Origin: Parvibaculum sp049651025
GTDB taxonomy: Bacteria > Pseudomonadota > Alphaproteobacteria > Parvibaculales > Parvibaculaceae
Direction of reading: 5' to 3'
Length of the DNA stretch: 64,000 nucleotides
Assembly: GCF_049651025.1 (NCBI RefSeq)
Contig: NZ_JBASBH010000035.1
Span: 27,801 to 91,800, forward strand
Every line of letters begins with the position of its first letter. The stretch's first letter is position 1. The position numbers were made by a program, and so were the translations under genes. This document shows, one piece after another, positions 24,484-32,643 of the stretch. Under the pieces are notes generated by a model. It saw nothing but the letters and a program-made list of their open reading frames with translations. It ran no database searches and was not told the origin of the DNA.

Positions 24484-26493
24484 ATGGACAGCGACGAAGC
24501 TGACCTCGCAAGACGCCGCTCCAATATGGTCGATCTGCAGATCGCCGCGCGGGGTGTACTGAGCGCGAATGTGCTGGAGGCGATGCGAAAGGTACCGCGC
24601 GAGGCCTTCCTGCCGCATGAGATGCGGGAATTCGCCTATGACGACGCGCCGCTTCCCATTGCCGAAGGGCAGACGATCTCTCAACCCTATATCGTGGCCT
24701 TGATGACAGAGGCTCTCGGCCTTGAAGGCAATGAGCGCGTGCTCGAGATCGGGACGGGATCGGGTTACGCCGCCGCTGTCCTGTCGCGCATCGCAGGCGA
24801 AGTTTACACCGTCGAGCGCGTCGGCCAGCTCGCGGAAAAGGCCGCGACGGTGCTTGCCGATCTCGGCTATGCCAATGTGCATGTCAACCATGCCGACGGA
24901 ACAATGGGCTGGAACAGAGGCGCGCCTTACGATGCAATCGTCGTGACAGCGGGCGGGCCGGAGGTGCCGGAAGCACTGAAGAACCAACTCAGGATCGGCG
25001 GCAGGCTCGTCGTACCGGTCGGCGACGATCCACGCTTGCAGGAGCTTGTGCGCGTCACGCGGCTTTCCGAAAACGAATACAAGACGGAGGAACTTCTCGA
25101 TGTTCGCTTCGTGCCGCTGGTCGGCGAGGCGGGATGGACGCAGGCGGAAGCCGAGGCGGGCGCACCACGGAAAGCCCGGGCACCCGAGACGGAGGATGCA
25201 AAGCTTGCAAAGGCGATCGCAAGGGAGAGCGAGCCGTTCGGCAGCATCGACAATGCAGACCTCGAACCGCTCCTGAAACGTATCGGCGATGCGCGCGTCG
25301 TCCTGCTTGGCGAGGCAACGCATGGCACGTCGGAGTTCTATCGCATGCGGGAGCGCATTTCGCGCACGCTCATCGAAAAGAAGGGCTTCTCCTTCATCGC
25401 CATCGAGGGCGACTGGCCGGATGCTGCACGCATCGACCATTATGTGCGCCACGCCGAATATCCGCCTTCCGAATGGACGGCCTTTGCGCGCTTTCCGGTC
25501 TGGATGTGGCGCAACAGGGAAGTACGCACCTTTGTCGACTGGCTCCGCGCTCACAACGCCGCGGTCGAGCCCGCGCGCCGCGTCGCCTTTCACGGCCTCG
25601 ATCTCTACAGCCTCTATAATTCAATTCGCTCGGTGCTCGCCTATCTCGATGAGGTCGATCCGGCGACGGCGGAGGTCGCGCGCAGGCGCTACGGCTGCCT
25701 GACGCCCTGGCAGACGGACCCGGCGACCTATGGCCATGCGGCGCTCACGGGGACATACCGGACCTGCGAGAAAGAGGTCGTGCACATGCTCTCCGATCTT
25801 CTGGAGAAGCGGCGCGCCTATGCCGAGAGCGACGGCGAGCGTTTTCTCGACGCGGTGCAGAATGCGCGCCTCGTCGCCAACGCGGAGCGCTACTACCGTA
25901 TCATGTATTATGGTTCGCGCGCGTCATGGAATCTGCGCGACACGCATATGTTTGAAACGCTGAAGGCGCTTCTCGGCTTTCACGGCGCAGGAAGCAAGGC
26001 AATCGTCTGGGCGCATAACTCGCATGTGGGCGATGCGTCGGCGACGGAAATGTCGGCGCGCGGCGAAACCAATATAGGCGAGCTTTGCAGGCGCGAATTC
26101 GGATCCGCCGTCTATTCCATCGGCTTCGGCACGAATAGCGGCACGGTGGCGGCCGCGTCGAACTGGGAAGCGCCGATGGAGATCAAGAAGGTGCACCCTG
26201 CCCTGCCCCAAAGCTATGAGCGGCTTTGTCATGAAACCGGCAGCGAGCGTTTCTTTCTCAAGCTGCGCGCGCCGATCGCGACGGATATCGCGCAAGGCCT
26301 GTCGAAGCCGCGCCTCGAACGCGCCATCGGCGTCATCTACCGGCCCGAGACGGAGTTGCAGAGCCATTACTTCGAAGCGACGCTGCCACGGCAGTTCGAC
26401 GAATATGTCTGGTTCGACAAGACGCGAGCCGTGACGCCTTTCGAGACCGAGGAGCTTGAGGATATGCCCGACACCTATCCGTTCGGGCTCTAG
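24484..26493 (+). CDS. Protein-L-isoaspartate methyltransferase fused to erythromycin-esterase domain
   Basis: This 669-residue fusion protein has residues 1 to about 215 as a Pcm-type SAM methyltransferase (GQTISQPYIVALM, then the SAM loop VLEIGTGSGYAAAVL), which would repair isoaspartyl damage. Residues about 235-665 form an erythromycin-esterase family domain with the conserved Glu/His of VLLGEATHGTSEFY and the Glu of IAIEGDWPDA. I recall the fused form from other proteobacteria, but the role of the esterase part is not established, and resistance should not be assumed. It is divergent from ppsA across the FNR/FixK-type box, 87 bases from the box to its ATG. The ATG has an AGAAGCCC leader with weak ribosome binding site. 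Confidence 0.9.
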   Translation: MDSDEADLARRRSNMVDLQIAARGVLSANVLEAMRKVPREAFLPHEMREFAYDDAPLPIAEGQTISQPYIVALMTEALGLEGNERVLEIGTGSGYAAAVLSRIAGEVYTVERVGQLAEKAATVLADLGYANVHVNHADGTMGWNRGAPYDAIVVTAGGPEVPEALKNQLRIGGRLVVPVGDDPRLQELVRVTRLSENEYKTEELLDVRFVPLVGEAGWTQAEAEAGAPRKARAPETEDAKLAKAIARESEPFGSIDNADLEPLLKRIGDARVVLLGEATHGTSEFYRMRERISRTLIEKKGFSFIAIEGDWPDAARIDHYVRHAEYPPSEWTAFARFPVWMWRNREVRTFVDWLRAHNAAVEPARRVAFHGLDLYSLYNSIRSVLAYLDEVDPATAEVARRRYGCLTPWQTDPATYGHAALTGTYRTCEKEVVHMLSDLLEKRRAYAESDGERFLDAVQNARLVANAERYYRIMYYGSRASWNLRDTHMFETLKALLGFHGAGSKAIVWAHNSHVGDASATEMSARGETNIGELCRREFGSAVYSIGFGTNSGTVAAASNWEAPMEIKKVHPALPQSYERLCHETGSERFFLKLRAPIATDIAQGLSKPRLERAIGVIYRPETELQSHYFEATLPRQFDEYVWFDKTRAVTPFETEELEDMPDTYPFGL

Positions 26494-26502
26494 CGGCGGC
26501 CT

Positions 26503-26721
26503 TCACATTGCGTCTTTCAAGACCCATGTGTCGCCCCTCTTGCGGTAGCCTTTCTTGACCGCCGCCCATGCCACGCGAAAAGCCGCTTCCTCCCGGCGCG
26601 CGCCTTCCGACGCATACTGGTTCCAGGCATGGTTGAATGCCTCGCGGAAAATGTCCTGCGCATGGGCAGGAAGATGGCCGCGCACCGTAGGAGGCAGATC
26701 CGCATTCGTTTCATAGGGCAT
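26503..26721 (-). CDS. chaB: ChaB-family small protein
   Basis: This 72-residue protein has the ChaB pattern: PYETNADLPPTVRGHLPAHAQ at the N-terminus and then ARREEAAFRVAWAAVKKGY. ChaB proteins are small helical factors linked to cation transport regulation in E. coli. Their biochemical role is poorly defined. It is the last gene of the minus-strand nitroreductase-adh-DUF3775-chaB run, 18 bases after the previous gene. The cytoplasmic location is inferred from lack of a signal or membrane helix. Confidence 0.85.
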   Translation of the reverse strand: MPYETNADLPPTVRGHLPAHAQDIFREAFNHAWNQYASEGARREEAAFRVAWAAVKKGYRKRGDTWVLKDAM

Positions 26722-26739
26722 GCAATGCCTCGCGCGACG

Positions 26740-27141
26740 CTAGAGATTTTCGGTGAAGTCGGCGCAACTCTCGTCAAAGGCATCGAGCCCTTCCTCCAGA
26801 TAGTCGCCAAGAAGAGGAAGGCCCAGAAGATATTCTGCCGTGCGTGGATTATGCGCATCGCGTGCAGCTTCCAGTGCCTCATCCCACTCTTCAGCGCTGT
26901 AGGTGCCGCGTCCCACCCATGCGAGCGCGACGAGCGCGATCTGCTCATCCTCGGCGAGGCCACGGATAAAGGCGACCAGTTGCTGCCGCGTCGGATCGTC
27001 TGAAAAATCCTCAAGGGCGTCGCGCATGTCATCATCCGTCGGGTTCGACCCTGAATCCGGATCGGACACCTCCGCCTTCACATCGAACATGCGCGCCTTC
27101 TGGATGATGTAGCAAACTTTTTCAGTGCTGATTTCAGGCAT
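26740..27141 (-). CDS. DUF3775 domain protein
   Basis: This acidic protein of 133 residues resembles DUF3775, a family common in Alphaproteobacteria with no known function. Its C-terminal part has the WVGRGTYSAEEWDEALEAA segment and an end rich in Glu/Asp. The ATG at 27141 is preferred over an upstream start at 27159 because AGGAGG sits 5 to 6 bases before it. It lies 40 bases after the alcohol dehydrogenase gene in the same orientation. No catalytic motif is visible. Confidence 0.8.
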   Translation of the reverse strand: MPEISTEKVCYIIQKARMFDVKAEVSDPDSGSNPTDDDMRDALEDFSDDPTRQQLVAFIRGLAEDEQIALVALAWVGRGTYSAEEWDEALEAARDAHNPRTAEYLLGLPLLGDYLEEGLDAFDESCADFTENL

Positions 27142-27181
27142 GGAGCCTCCTGCGCACATGAGTTCTGTCGTCCACGGCTCC

Positions 27182-28219
27182 CTAGGCTTCGATGATGACC
27201 TTCAACGCATGGGTCTTGGCCGCGTCTGTGAAGGTCTCGTATGCCTCGATGATATTGGCGAGCTTGAAGCGATGCGTAATGAGAAGCTTCGGATCGATCT
27301 TTTTCGACTGAACTGTTTTCAGAAGCATCGGCGTCGTCACCGTGTCCACGAGGCGCGTCGTGATGGAGATATTCTGCGACCAGAGCCTTTCGAGATGCAA
27401 ATCGACCTTGATACCGTGGACGCCCACATTGGCGATCGTGCCGCCGGCTCCCACAATGTCCTGACAGATGAGAAAGGTCGCGGGAACGCCGACCGCCTCG
27501 ATGGCTGTGTCAACTCCGTGCCCGCCCGTCATTTTCATCACCGTCTCGGCCGCCTTGCCGTCCGCACTGTTGATCGTCGCGGTTGCGCCGAAGCGTTTTG
27601 CAACTTCGAGCCGGTTGTTATCGAGATCGATCATGATGATCTCGGCGGGCGAATAGAATTGCGCAGTCAGAAGCGCGGCAAGGCCGATGGGCCCCGAGCC
27701 GACGATGGCGACGGTGTCGCCCGGCTTAACCTTGCCGTTGAGCACGCCGCATTCAAAACCTGTCGGGAGAATGTCGCTCAGCATGACGAGGGCTTCCTCG
27801 TCCGAGCCGGCGGGTATGGGATAGAGACTCGTGTCGGCATGAGGGATGCGTACAAACTCGGCTTGCGTGCCGTCGATCTTATTGCCGAGAATCCAGCCGC
27901 CGGTCGTGCAATGGGAATACATACCCTTGCGGCAATACTCGCATTTGCCGCATGCCGAAATGCAGGAGATGAGAACGCGGTCGCCCTTCTTGAATGCAGT
28001 AACGGCGGCGCCTGTCTTCTCGACGATCCCGACGCCTTCATGGCCGAGGATGCGCCCCGGCTCGCAGGTCGGAACGTCGCCTTTGAGGATATGAAGATCA
28101 GTGCCGCAGATCGTCGTGCGGGTCATCCTGACGATGGCGTCGCTCGGATCGACGATCTCGGGCGTCGGGCGGTCCCGCAGAGCTTTCTTGCCCGGCCCTT
28201 GATAGACGAGAGCTTTCAT
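27182..28219 (-). CDS. Zinc-dependent alcohol dehydrogenase
   Basis: This 345-residue medium-chain dehydrogenase has the catalytic zinc residues in TTICGTDLH and GHEGVG and the structural zinc Cys cluster CGKCEYCRKGMYSHC, followed by a Rossmann motif GSGPIGLAA. It oxidises alcohols or reduces aldehydes with NAD(P)H. It follows the nitroreductase gene by 21 bases, so both should respond to the FNR/FixK-type box upstream. In low oxygen it could dispose of reducing power, but the substrate is unknown. Confidence 0.92.
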   Translation of the reverse strand: MKALVYQGPGKKALRDRPTPEIVDPSDAIVRMTRTTICGTDLHILKGDVPTCEPGRILGHEGVGIVEKTGAAVTAFKKGDRVLISCISACGKCEYCRKGMYSHCTTGGWILGNKIDGTQAEFVRIPHADTSLYPIPAGSDEEALVMLSDILPTGFECGVLNGKVKPGDTVAIVGSGPIGLAALLTAQFYSPAEIIMIDLDNNRLEVAKRFGATATINSADGKAAETVMKMTGGHGVDTAIEAVGVPATFLICQDIVGAGGTIANVGVHGIKVDLHLERLWSQNISITTRLVDTVTTPMLLKTVQSKKIDPKLLITHRFKLANIIEAYETFTDAAKTHALKVIIEA

Positions 28220-28240
28220 TTCCTCTTCCTCCTCACAACA

Positions 28241-28801
28241 CTAACGGATCCAGTGGACATGCGGCGCATGCCTGTCGGTAGCTTCGGGCCAGGCGGCGGG
28301 ATGGCCGACAATGATGGGGGCGACTGCGACTTGCGCAGGCGGCAGGCCGAGTTCGGCCTTCGTCGCCGATTTGTTGAACCAGGGCCGGGCGAGCCCGACC
28401 CAGCAGGTGCCGAGATCGCAGGCGCGGGCGGCCAGCAACAGGTTCTGTCCGGCGAGACAGCAATCCTCCGCCGCCTGGGCTTCGGGACCGGTGGCGTAGA
28501 TGACGATGAGTGCAGGCGCACCGTAGAAAATCGAGAAATTGCGATCCTCAAGCGTCGGCCGCATGTGGCTGAGCTGCGGATAGGCATCGAGTTCCGCCAG
28601 CAGCGACGCCTTGGCAAGCTCGCCCAGCGTTGCGACCCGTTCCTTGCCGAGGGCCACAGCGAAAGCCCATGGCTGCATATTCATCGCGCTTGGCGCTGCG
28701 ATGGCAGCCGCAATCAATTCGTCGATATCTGGCTGGGCGATGTGCTTGTCGCTATAGGCCCGCACTGCGCGCCGGGTCTTGATCGTCTGAAGAAGGTCCA
28801 T
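28241..28801 (-). CDS. Nitroreductase-family flavoprotein
   Basis: With the ATG at 28801 the protein has 186 residues. An upstream start at 28849 is possible, but 28801 has an AGGAG ribosome binding site and gives the family N-terminus DLLQTIKTRRAVRAY. The FMN contacts RRAVRAYS and PSAMNMQPW and the C-terminal region identify the nitroreductase fold. It would reduce quinones or nitro compounds with NAD(P)H. It is the first gene of the minus-strand run, with an FNR/FixK-type box 74 bases upstream. The substrate is unknown. Confidence 0.9.
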   Translation of the reverse strand: MDLLQTIKTRRAVRAYSDKHIAQPDIDELIAAAIAAPSAMNMQPWAFAVALGKERVATLGELAKASLLAELDAYPQLSHMRPTLEDRNFSIFYGAPALIVIYATGPEAQAAEDCCLAGQNLLLAARACDLGTCWVGLARPWFNKSATKAELGLPPAQVAVAPIIVGHPAAWPEATDRHAPHVHWIR

Positions 28802-28875
28802 GCCGGGCGCTCCTGACGGGACAGACAAACATGCCGTATCCCTTGTCATTTAGCGCCCGTGACGCCTCACGCGCA

Positions 28876-28889
28876 TTGACCTCGATCAA
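28876..28889. promoter_or_regulatory. FNR/FixK-type box upstream of the nitroreductase operon
   Basis: TTGACCTCGATCAA fits TTGA(T/C)-N4-(A/G)TCAA. In the minus direction the expected -10 position (28853-28848) reads CTAAAT, an acceptable weak -10, so a class II promoter for the nitroreductase operon is plausible. No -10 is seen at the matching place in the plus direction. Confidence 0.6.
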
Positions 28890-29005
28890 CTTGCCCGGCC
28901 TGAGCGACCGCGCCCCGAAAGGTTCGGACAGGCTTTGCAGTAGGTAAAAATCCCTAGCCGATTTCCGGCCTTAATCGAGAAATGGGGGCTGCCGCTATCC
29001 AAAAT

Positions 29006-29021
29006 CCTTGTAGTATCAAGG
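29006..29021. repeat. Inverted repeat upstream of the universal stress gene
   Basis: CCTTG-TAGTAT-CAAGG has 5-base perfect arms and lies 90 bases before the chosen ATG. It may be a regulator site but matches no family I can name. Confidence 0.3.
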
Positions 29022-29111
29022 CCGGACAAGGCTCGAATATTTCGAGAGAACGCACCGCTTCGTGTGCTGAAGGGGTGATCGACGCAGGCACTCCAACAAG
29101 AAGTGAGCGGC

Positions 29112-29993
29112 ATGTTCAAATCCATATTTGTTCCCACCACAGGTTTTTCCAACGATCCGGCCGCGCTCGAAACGGCGCTCGCGGTCGCGCGCACCTTCGG
29201 TGGGCATCTCGATTGCGTGCATGTGCATCCCGATCCATCGCAGATATTCATGCAGGCTGCAGGCTATGACGTAGGCATGGGCACGGGTGCCGCCTTCGCC
29301 GTCGGAGACATCGCAACAGCGCTCCAGGAGGAGGACAGCAAGCGGACCGAGCGATCCCGGAAAACCTTCGATGCTTTTTGTCTGCGCGAAAAGCTGGAAC
29401 AGGTAAGCCTGGCTCCCTGCCCGCGCGCGCCGACCGCCGCCTGGACCGAACTCATGGGCCGCGAGATCGACATTCTGACCCGGCAGGCGCGTGTTCATGA
29501 TCTCACCGTGATCGGGCACCCGACGCAGTGGGGCGGGCTCACGCGCGAGATGATGGGCAGCATGCTTCTCGGCAGCGGGCGGCCGCTCCTCCTCGCGCCC
29601 GCGAAAGCGCCCGCTCGTCTCGGCGAAACGATTGCGATCGCATGGAAGGACACAGCGGAGTCGGCCCGCGCCATCACGGCGGCGATGCCCTTCATCGCCA
29701 AGGCGCGGCAGATCGTGCTCATCAACATCGCCGAGCATGACGCTGTAACAATCGAGGCGGTCGATGCGCTCGCCAGGAACCTGCGCTGGCACGATGTTCA
29801 GACAGACATCCGCTATCTCGCCCATCCCTGCGGTTCGATACACGACACGATCCTGACGATCGCCAAGGAAGTGAGCGCGGATATGCTGGTGATGGGCGGC
29901 TATAGCCACAGCCGGGTCAGCGAGCTTATTTTCGGCGGCTTCACGCGGCATGTCCTTGCCGGCACCGAACTACCCATATTGATGGCGCACTGA
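29112..29993 (+). CDS. Two-domain universal stress protein
   Basis: This 293-residue protein has tandem UspA-like domains (about residues 1-145 and 150-290). The first domain opens MFKSIFVPTTGFS; the second ends with MGGYSHSRVSELIFGGFTRHVL, a typical nucleotide-binding loop of ATP-type Usp proteins. A GTG at 29103 is an alternative start that would add three residues. Such proteins are induced under stress and are often part of low-oxygen regulons. The gene lies next to the FNR/FixK-type box region, but a direct effect of that box on this gene is unproven. Confidence 0.9.
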   Translation: MFKSIFVPTTGFSNDPAALETALAVARTFGGHLDCVHVHPDPSQIFMQAAGYDVGMGTGAAFAVGDIATALQEEDSKRTERSRKTFDAFCLREKLEQVSLAPCPRAPTAAWTELMGREIDILTRQARVHDLTVIGHPTQWGGLTREMMGSMLLGSGRPLLLAPAKAPARLGETIAIAWKDTAESARAITAAMPFIAKARQIVLINIAEHDAVTIEAVDALARNLRWHDVQTDIRYLAHPCGSIHDTILTIAKEVSADMLVMGGYSHSRVSELIFGGFTRHVLAGTELPILMAH

Positions 29994-30049
29994 GGTTCCT
30001 GCTCTATTTTCTGGCCGAAGTTTTCGATTTTGAAAGAGGCTGGTTGATC

Positions 30050-30482
30050 ATGGAAGTGCTCGCAACTGACCGGCTTAGCCGCCGCTTCGGCAATGTTCAG
30101 GCGGTCGACAACTTCACATTGTCGATTGCACCCGGCGAAGTATTCGGCCTTCTCGGCCGGAACGGTGCCGGAAAGAGTACGCTCATAAAAATGTTGACGA
30201 CGCCGCTACCGCCGACGTCAGGCAGCGCAACGGTGTGCGGATACGACATCGTCCGGCAAGCCGCGCAGGTGCGGCACATATCCGATGAGCATCATGCCGA
30301 CCTGGCTGCAGTGGGTTTCCCATTTCAACCCGTTGACCTATGAGGTCGATGGGCTTCGGACGCTCATGCTCGAAGGCGGGGAGAGCGCCTTCGGCCTTGG
30401 CGCGGATGCCCTGATCCTCTGCACCACTCTTGCGATACTCGTCTTTATCGGTAGACGGATGTATCCGCGTCTGGCGACATAG
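30050..30482 (+). pseudogene. ABC exporter remnant: ATPase N-terminus joined to permease C-terminus by deletion
   Basis: From 30050 the frame encodes the first 75 or so residues of a DrrA-type ABC ATPase (LSRRFGNVQAVDNFTL, Walker A GLLGRNGAGKSTL). It runs off target at about 30272, after GYDIVRQAAQVRHI. From about 30276 another frame encodes the last part of an ABC-2 permease (PMSIMPTWLQWVSHFNPLTY then VDGLRTLML, hydrophobic end) to 30482. The signature motif and Walker B of the ATPase and most of the permease are absent. The simplest reading is one deletion that fused the two neighbouring genes of an exporter. Both fragments stay in the same strand and order, as in an intact operon. No function is expected. 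Confidence 0.8.
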
Positions 30483-30630
30483 TGGAACACCGCGAATATG
30501 CGAGAACTATCTTCACAAGAGATTTATCGAGCGAGGCAGGAAGGCCCGCAATCTTCGAATGAAGGACAGCCCGACTTCCGACCAATAATTTGATACGGCT
30601 TTGCGCCCCTCAAACATTCGGGAGTTACCG

Positions 30631-31614
30631 ATGCGTGCGATGATGCTCGAAAGCCCCGGCAAGCCGCTCGTCATGCGAGAGCTTCCCGATCCCGAACCGG
30701 GCCGCGGTGAAGTTCGCGTTCGCGTGCTCGCCTGCGGCGTCTGTCGCACCGACCTCCATGTCGTCGACGGTGAGTTGCCGGAGCCGAAGCTGCCCCTCAT
30801 TCCGGGCCACGAAATCGTGGGAACGGTCGACAGGATCGGCGAGGGCGTGAGTGGTTTTACGCTTGGCCAGCGCGTCGGCATTCCGTGGCTCGGTGCGACT
30901 TGCGGCGTCTGTCGCTATTGCCGCGCGGGCCGCGAAAATCTTTGCGACAAACCGCTTTTTACCGGCTACACGCGCGACGGCGGCTATGCGAGCCATGCGA
31001 TCGCGGATGCGAGATTTGTTTTTCCGCTCGGTGACATCGGTGACGACATCGCGGCGGCTCCCCTCCTCTGCGCCGGGCTGATCGGCTGGCGGTCGCTGAG
31101 GATAGCGGGCGATGGCGCGACGCTCGGCATCTACGGCTTCGGCGCAGCAGGCCATATCGTGCTTCAGGTTGCGCAGGCTCAGGGGCGCAAGGTCTTTGCC
31201 TTCGGACGCCCCGGCGACAAGGCCGCGCAAGACTTCGCACGCGCGCTCGGCGCCGACTGGGCGGGCGGATCGGACGAGATGCCACCGGAGCCGCTCGATA
31301 TGGCGATCATTTACGCGCCGGTCGGCGATCTCGTTCCGACTGCGCTTCGCGCCGTTCGCAAAGGCGGCCGCGTCGTTTGCGCCGGTATTCACATGAGCGA
31401 CATTCCAAGCTTTCCCTATAGCCTCCTCTGGGAGGAGCGGCAGCTCGTCTCTGTCGCCAATCTCACACGCGCGGACGCGGTCGAGTTTCTGAACCTGGCT
31501 CCCGGCTTCGGTATCAAGACGACGACGACCATCTATCCTCTCTCGCGCGCAAACGAGGCGCTCGACGATCTGCGCAGCGGTCATCTGGAAGGTGCCGCAG
31601 TCCTCGTGCCCTGA
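30631..31614 (+). CDS. Zinc-dependent alcohol dehydrogenase (AdhA-like)
   Basis: This 327-residue medium-chain dehydrogenase is distinct from the one at 27.2 kb. The ATG at 30631 has a GGAG ribosome binding site. It has catalytic Zn residues in ACGVCRTDLH and GHEIVG, structural Zn Cys in CGVCRYCRAGRENLC and the coenzyme motif YGFGAAGH. It fits the zinc alcohol dehydrogenase subfamily common in rhizobia and pseudomonads that acts on short alcohols. It follows the ABC remnant on the same strand with about 150 bases between, so it probably has its own promoter. Confidence 0.9.
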   Translation: MRAMMLESPGKPLVMRELPDPEPGRGEVRVRVLACGVCRTDLHVVDGELPEPKLPLIPGHEIVGTVDRIGEGVSGFTLGQRVGIPWLGATCGVCRYCRAGRENLCDKPLFTGYTRDGGYASHAIADARFVFPLGDIGDDIAAAPLLCAGLIGWRSLRIAGDGATLGIYGFGAAGHIVLQVAQAQGRKVFAFGRPGDKAAQDFARALGADWAGGSDEMPPEPLDMAIIYAPVGDLVPTALRAVRKGGRVVCAGIHMSDIPSFPYSLLWEERQLVSVANLTRADAVEFLNLAPGFGIKTTTTIYPLSRANEALDDLRSGHLEGAAVLVP

Positions 31615-31677
31615 ATGTCACGCCTTGCGGTTCGCAATTTCAAGCGCGTGCCGCTTTGTGAACAACCCGTGTAACCA

Positions 31678-32577
31678 TCACGATGCAACGCCCGCTTCTC
31701 GCCTCAATGCATCCGCCAGCAGATCGGCAAGCGGAATGGCGTTCGTCGGATGCGGAATACCGTCGCTCGACCAGATTTCTTCCGCTCCCGCCTCGCGCAT
31801 GTTTTTCTCAACAACAGAATCGAAAAGCGCATGGGTGACAGCAACCCGCACCGCGCCAGCGCCCGCGCGCTTCAGGCCCCTGATCGCCTCGGTCATGGTG
31901 CCGCCGCTCGAAACAATGTCATCGACCAGAAGAACGGCGCGTCCATCGAGGACGTGGAGCGGAAACTCGATCTCGACATTGCGGTCGCCAAGGCGGCGTT
32001 TCGAGCCGACGATGCTTTCGCAGCCCAAAGCTGCACCGATCTGTTCGACCCATTGTATGGATTCGCCGTCCGGCCCCGCCACCAGCATGTCGTGCGGCAA
32101 GGCTTTCGCTTTTACGAAAGCGACAATAGCGGGTGCCGCGCTCAGGCTTTCTGCCTCGATGCCGGGAAAGACCGACGAGATTTCCTTCACGCGATGCAGA
32201 TGCGGATCGACCGTCACGATCCTGTCGAACAGGCTGCCAAGCAAGCGGCCGACGGCTTGCTGACCGACCGCCTCGCCTTCATGGAAGGCCACATCCTGAC
32301 GCATGTAGCAGAGATAGGGCGCGACAAGGACGAGGCGGCGCGCGCCATTTCTGCGCAACGCGTCAGCCGCCAGAATCAGTTCCACAAGCCTCGCGTTCGG
32401 ACGATCGAGGGGACAGTAAATGCAGGCGCTTGCATCAGCTTGCGAGACCGTCACCAGAGACTCGTCATCGGGAAATTTGTGAACATGGATCGGCGCGACC
32501 CGCGTCCCAAGACGCCGCGCGATTTCCGCCGCCTCGTGCATTCCATGCTCGAAGGCATGCAGAATAAATCCGCTCAT
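31678..32577 (-). CDS. Ribose-phosphate pyrophosphokinase-like protein
   Basis: This 299-residue protein of the PRPP synthetase/phosphoribosyltransferase fold has the PRPP-binding loop VLLVDDIVSSGGTM, the PYLCYMRQD region corresponding to the ATP loop of Prs and a VDPHLHR segment. It is shorter in the loops and clearly diverged from the housekeeping Prs, so it may phosphorylate other pentoses or act in nucleotide salvage. The ATG at 32577 is preferred over an upstream start at 32613 because the family begins with GFILHAFEHG. It lies 66 bases after the Mg2+ ATPase gene, in the same orientation. Confidence 0.85.
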   Translation of the reverse strand: MSGFILHAFEHGMHEAAEIARRLGTRVAPIHVHKFPDDESLVTVSQADASACIYCPLDRPNARLVELILAADALRRNGARRLVLVAPYLCYMRQDVAFHEGEAVGQQAVGRLLGSLFDRIVTVDPHLHRVKEISSVFPGIEAESLSAAPAIVAFVKAKALPHDMLVAGPDGESIQWVEQIGAALGCESIVGSKRRLGDRNVEIEFPLHVLDGRAVLLVDDIVSSGGTMTEAIRGLKRAGAGAVRVAVTHALFDSVVEKNMREAGAEEIWSSDGIPHPTNAIPLADLLADALRREAGVAS

Positions 32578-32643
32578 AGGGTGGGTTCTCCAGTACGGGT
32601 TGGTCATTCTCAATATTGCCGCGCTGCGCGCCAGTGCCTAGCC

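Larger units (their letters stand above)
28802..29111. other. Intergenic region between nitroreductase and universal stress protein genes
   Basis: The 310-base gap separates two divergent genes and carries no gene. It holds the FNR/FixK-type box at 28876-28889 and, nearer the stress gene, the inverted repeat CCTTG-N6-CAAGG at 29006-29021. Confidence 0.7.

Noticed and set aside
24322..25593. N-terminal extension of the PEP synthase frame
   Set aside because: It would cross the divergent promoter region and the antisense of the Pcm gene; the ATG at 24321 has a good ribosome binding site and the family N-terminus.
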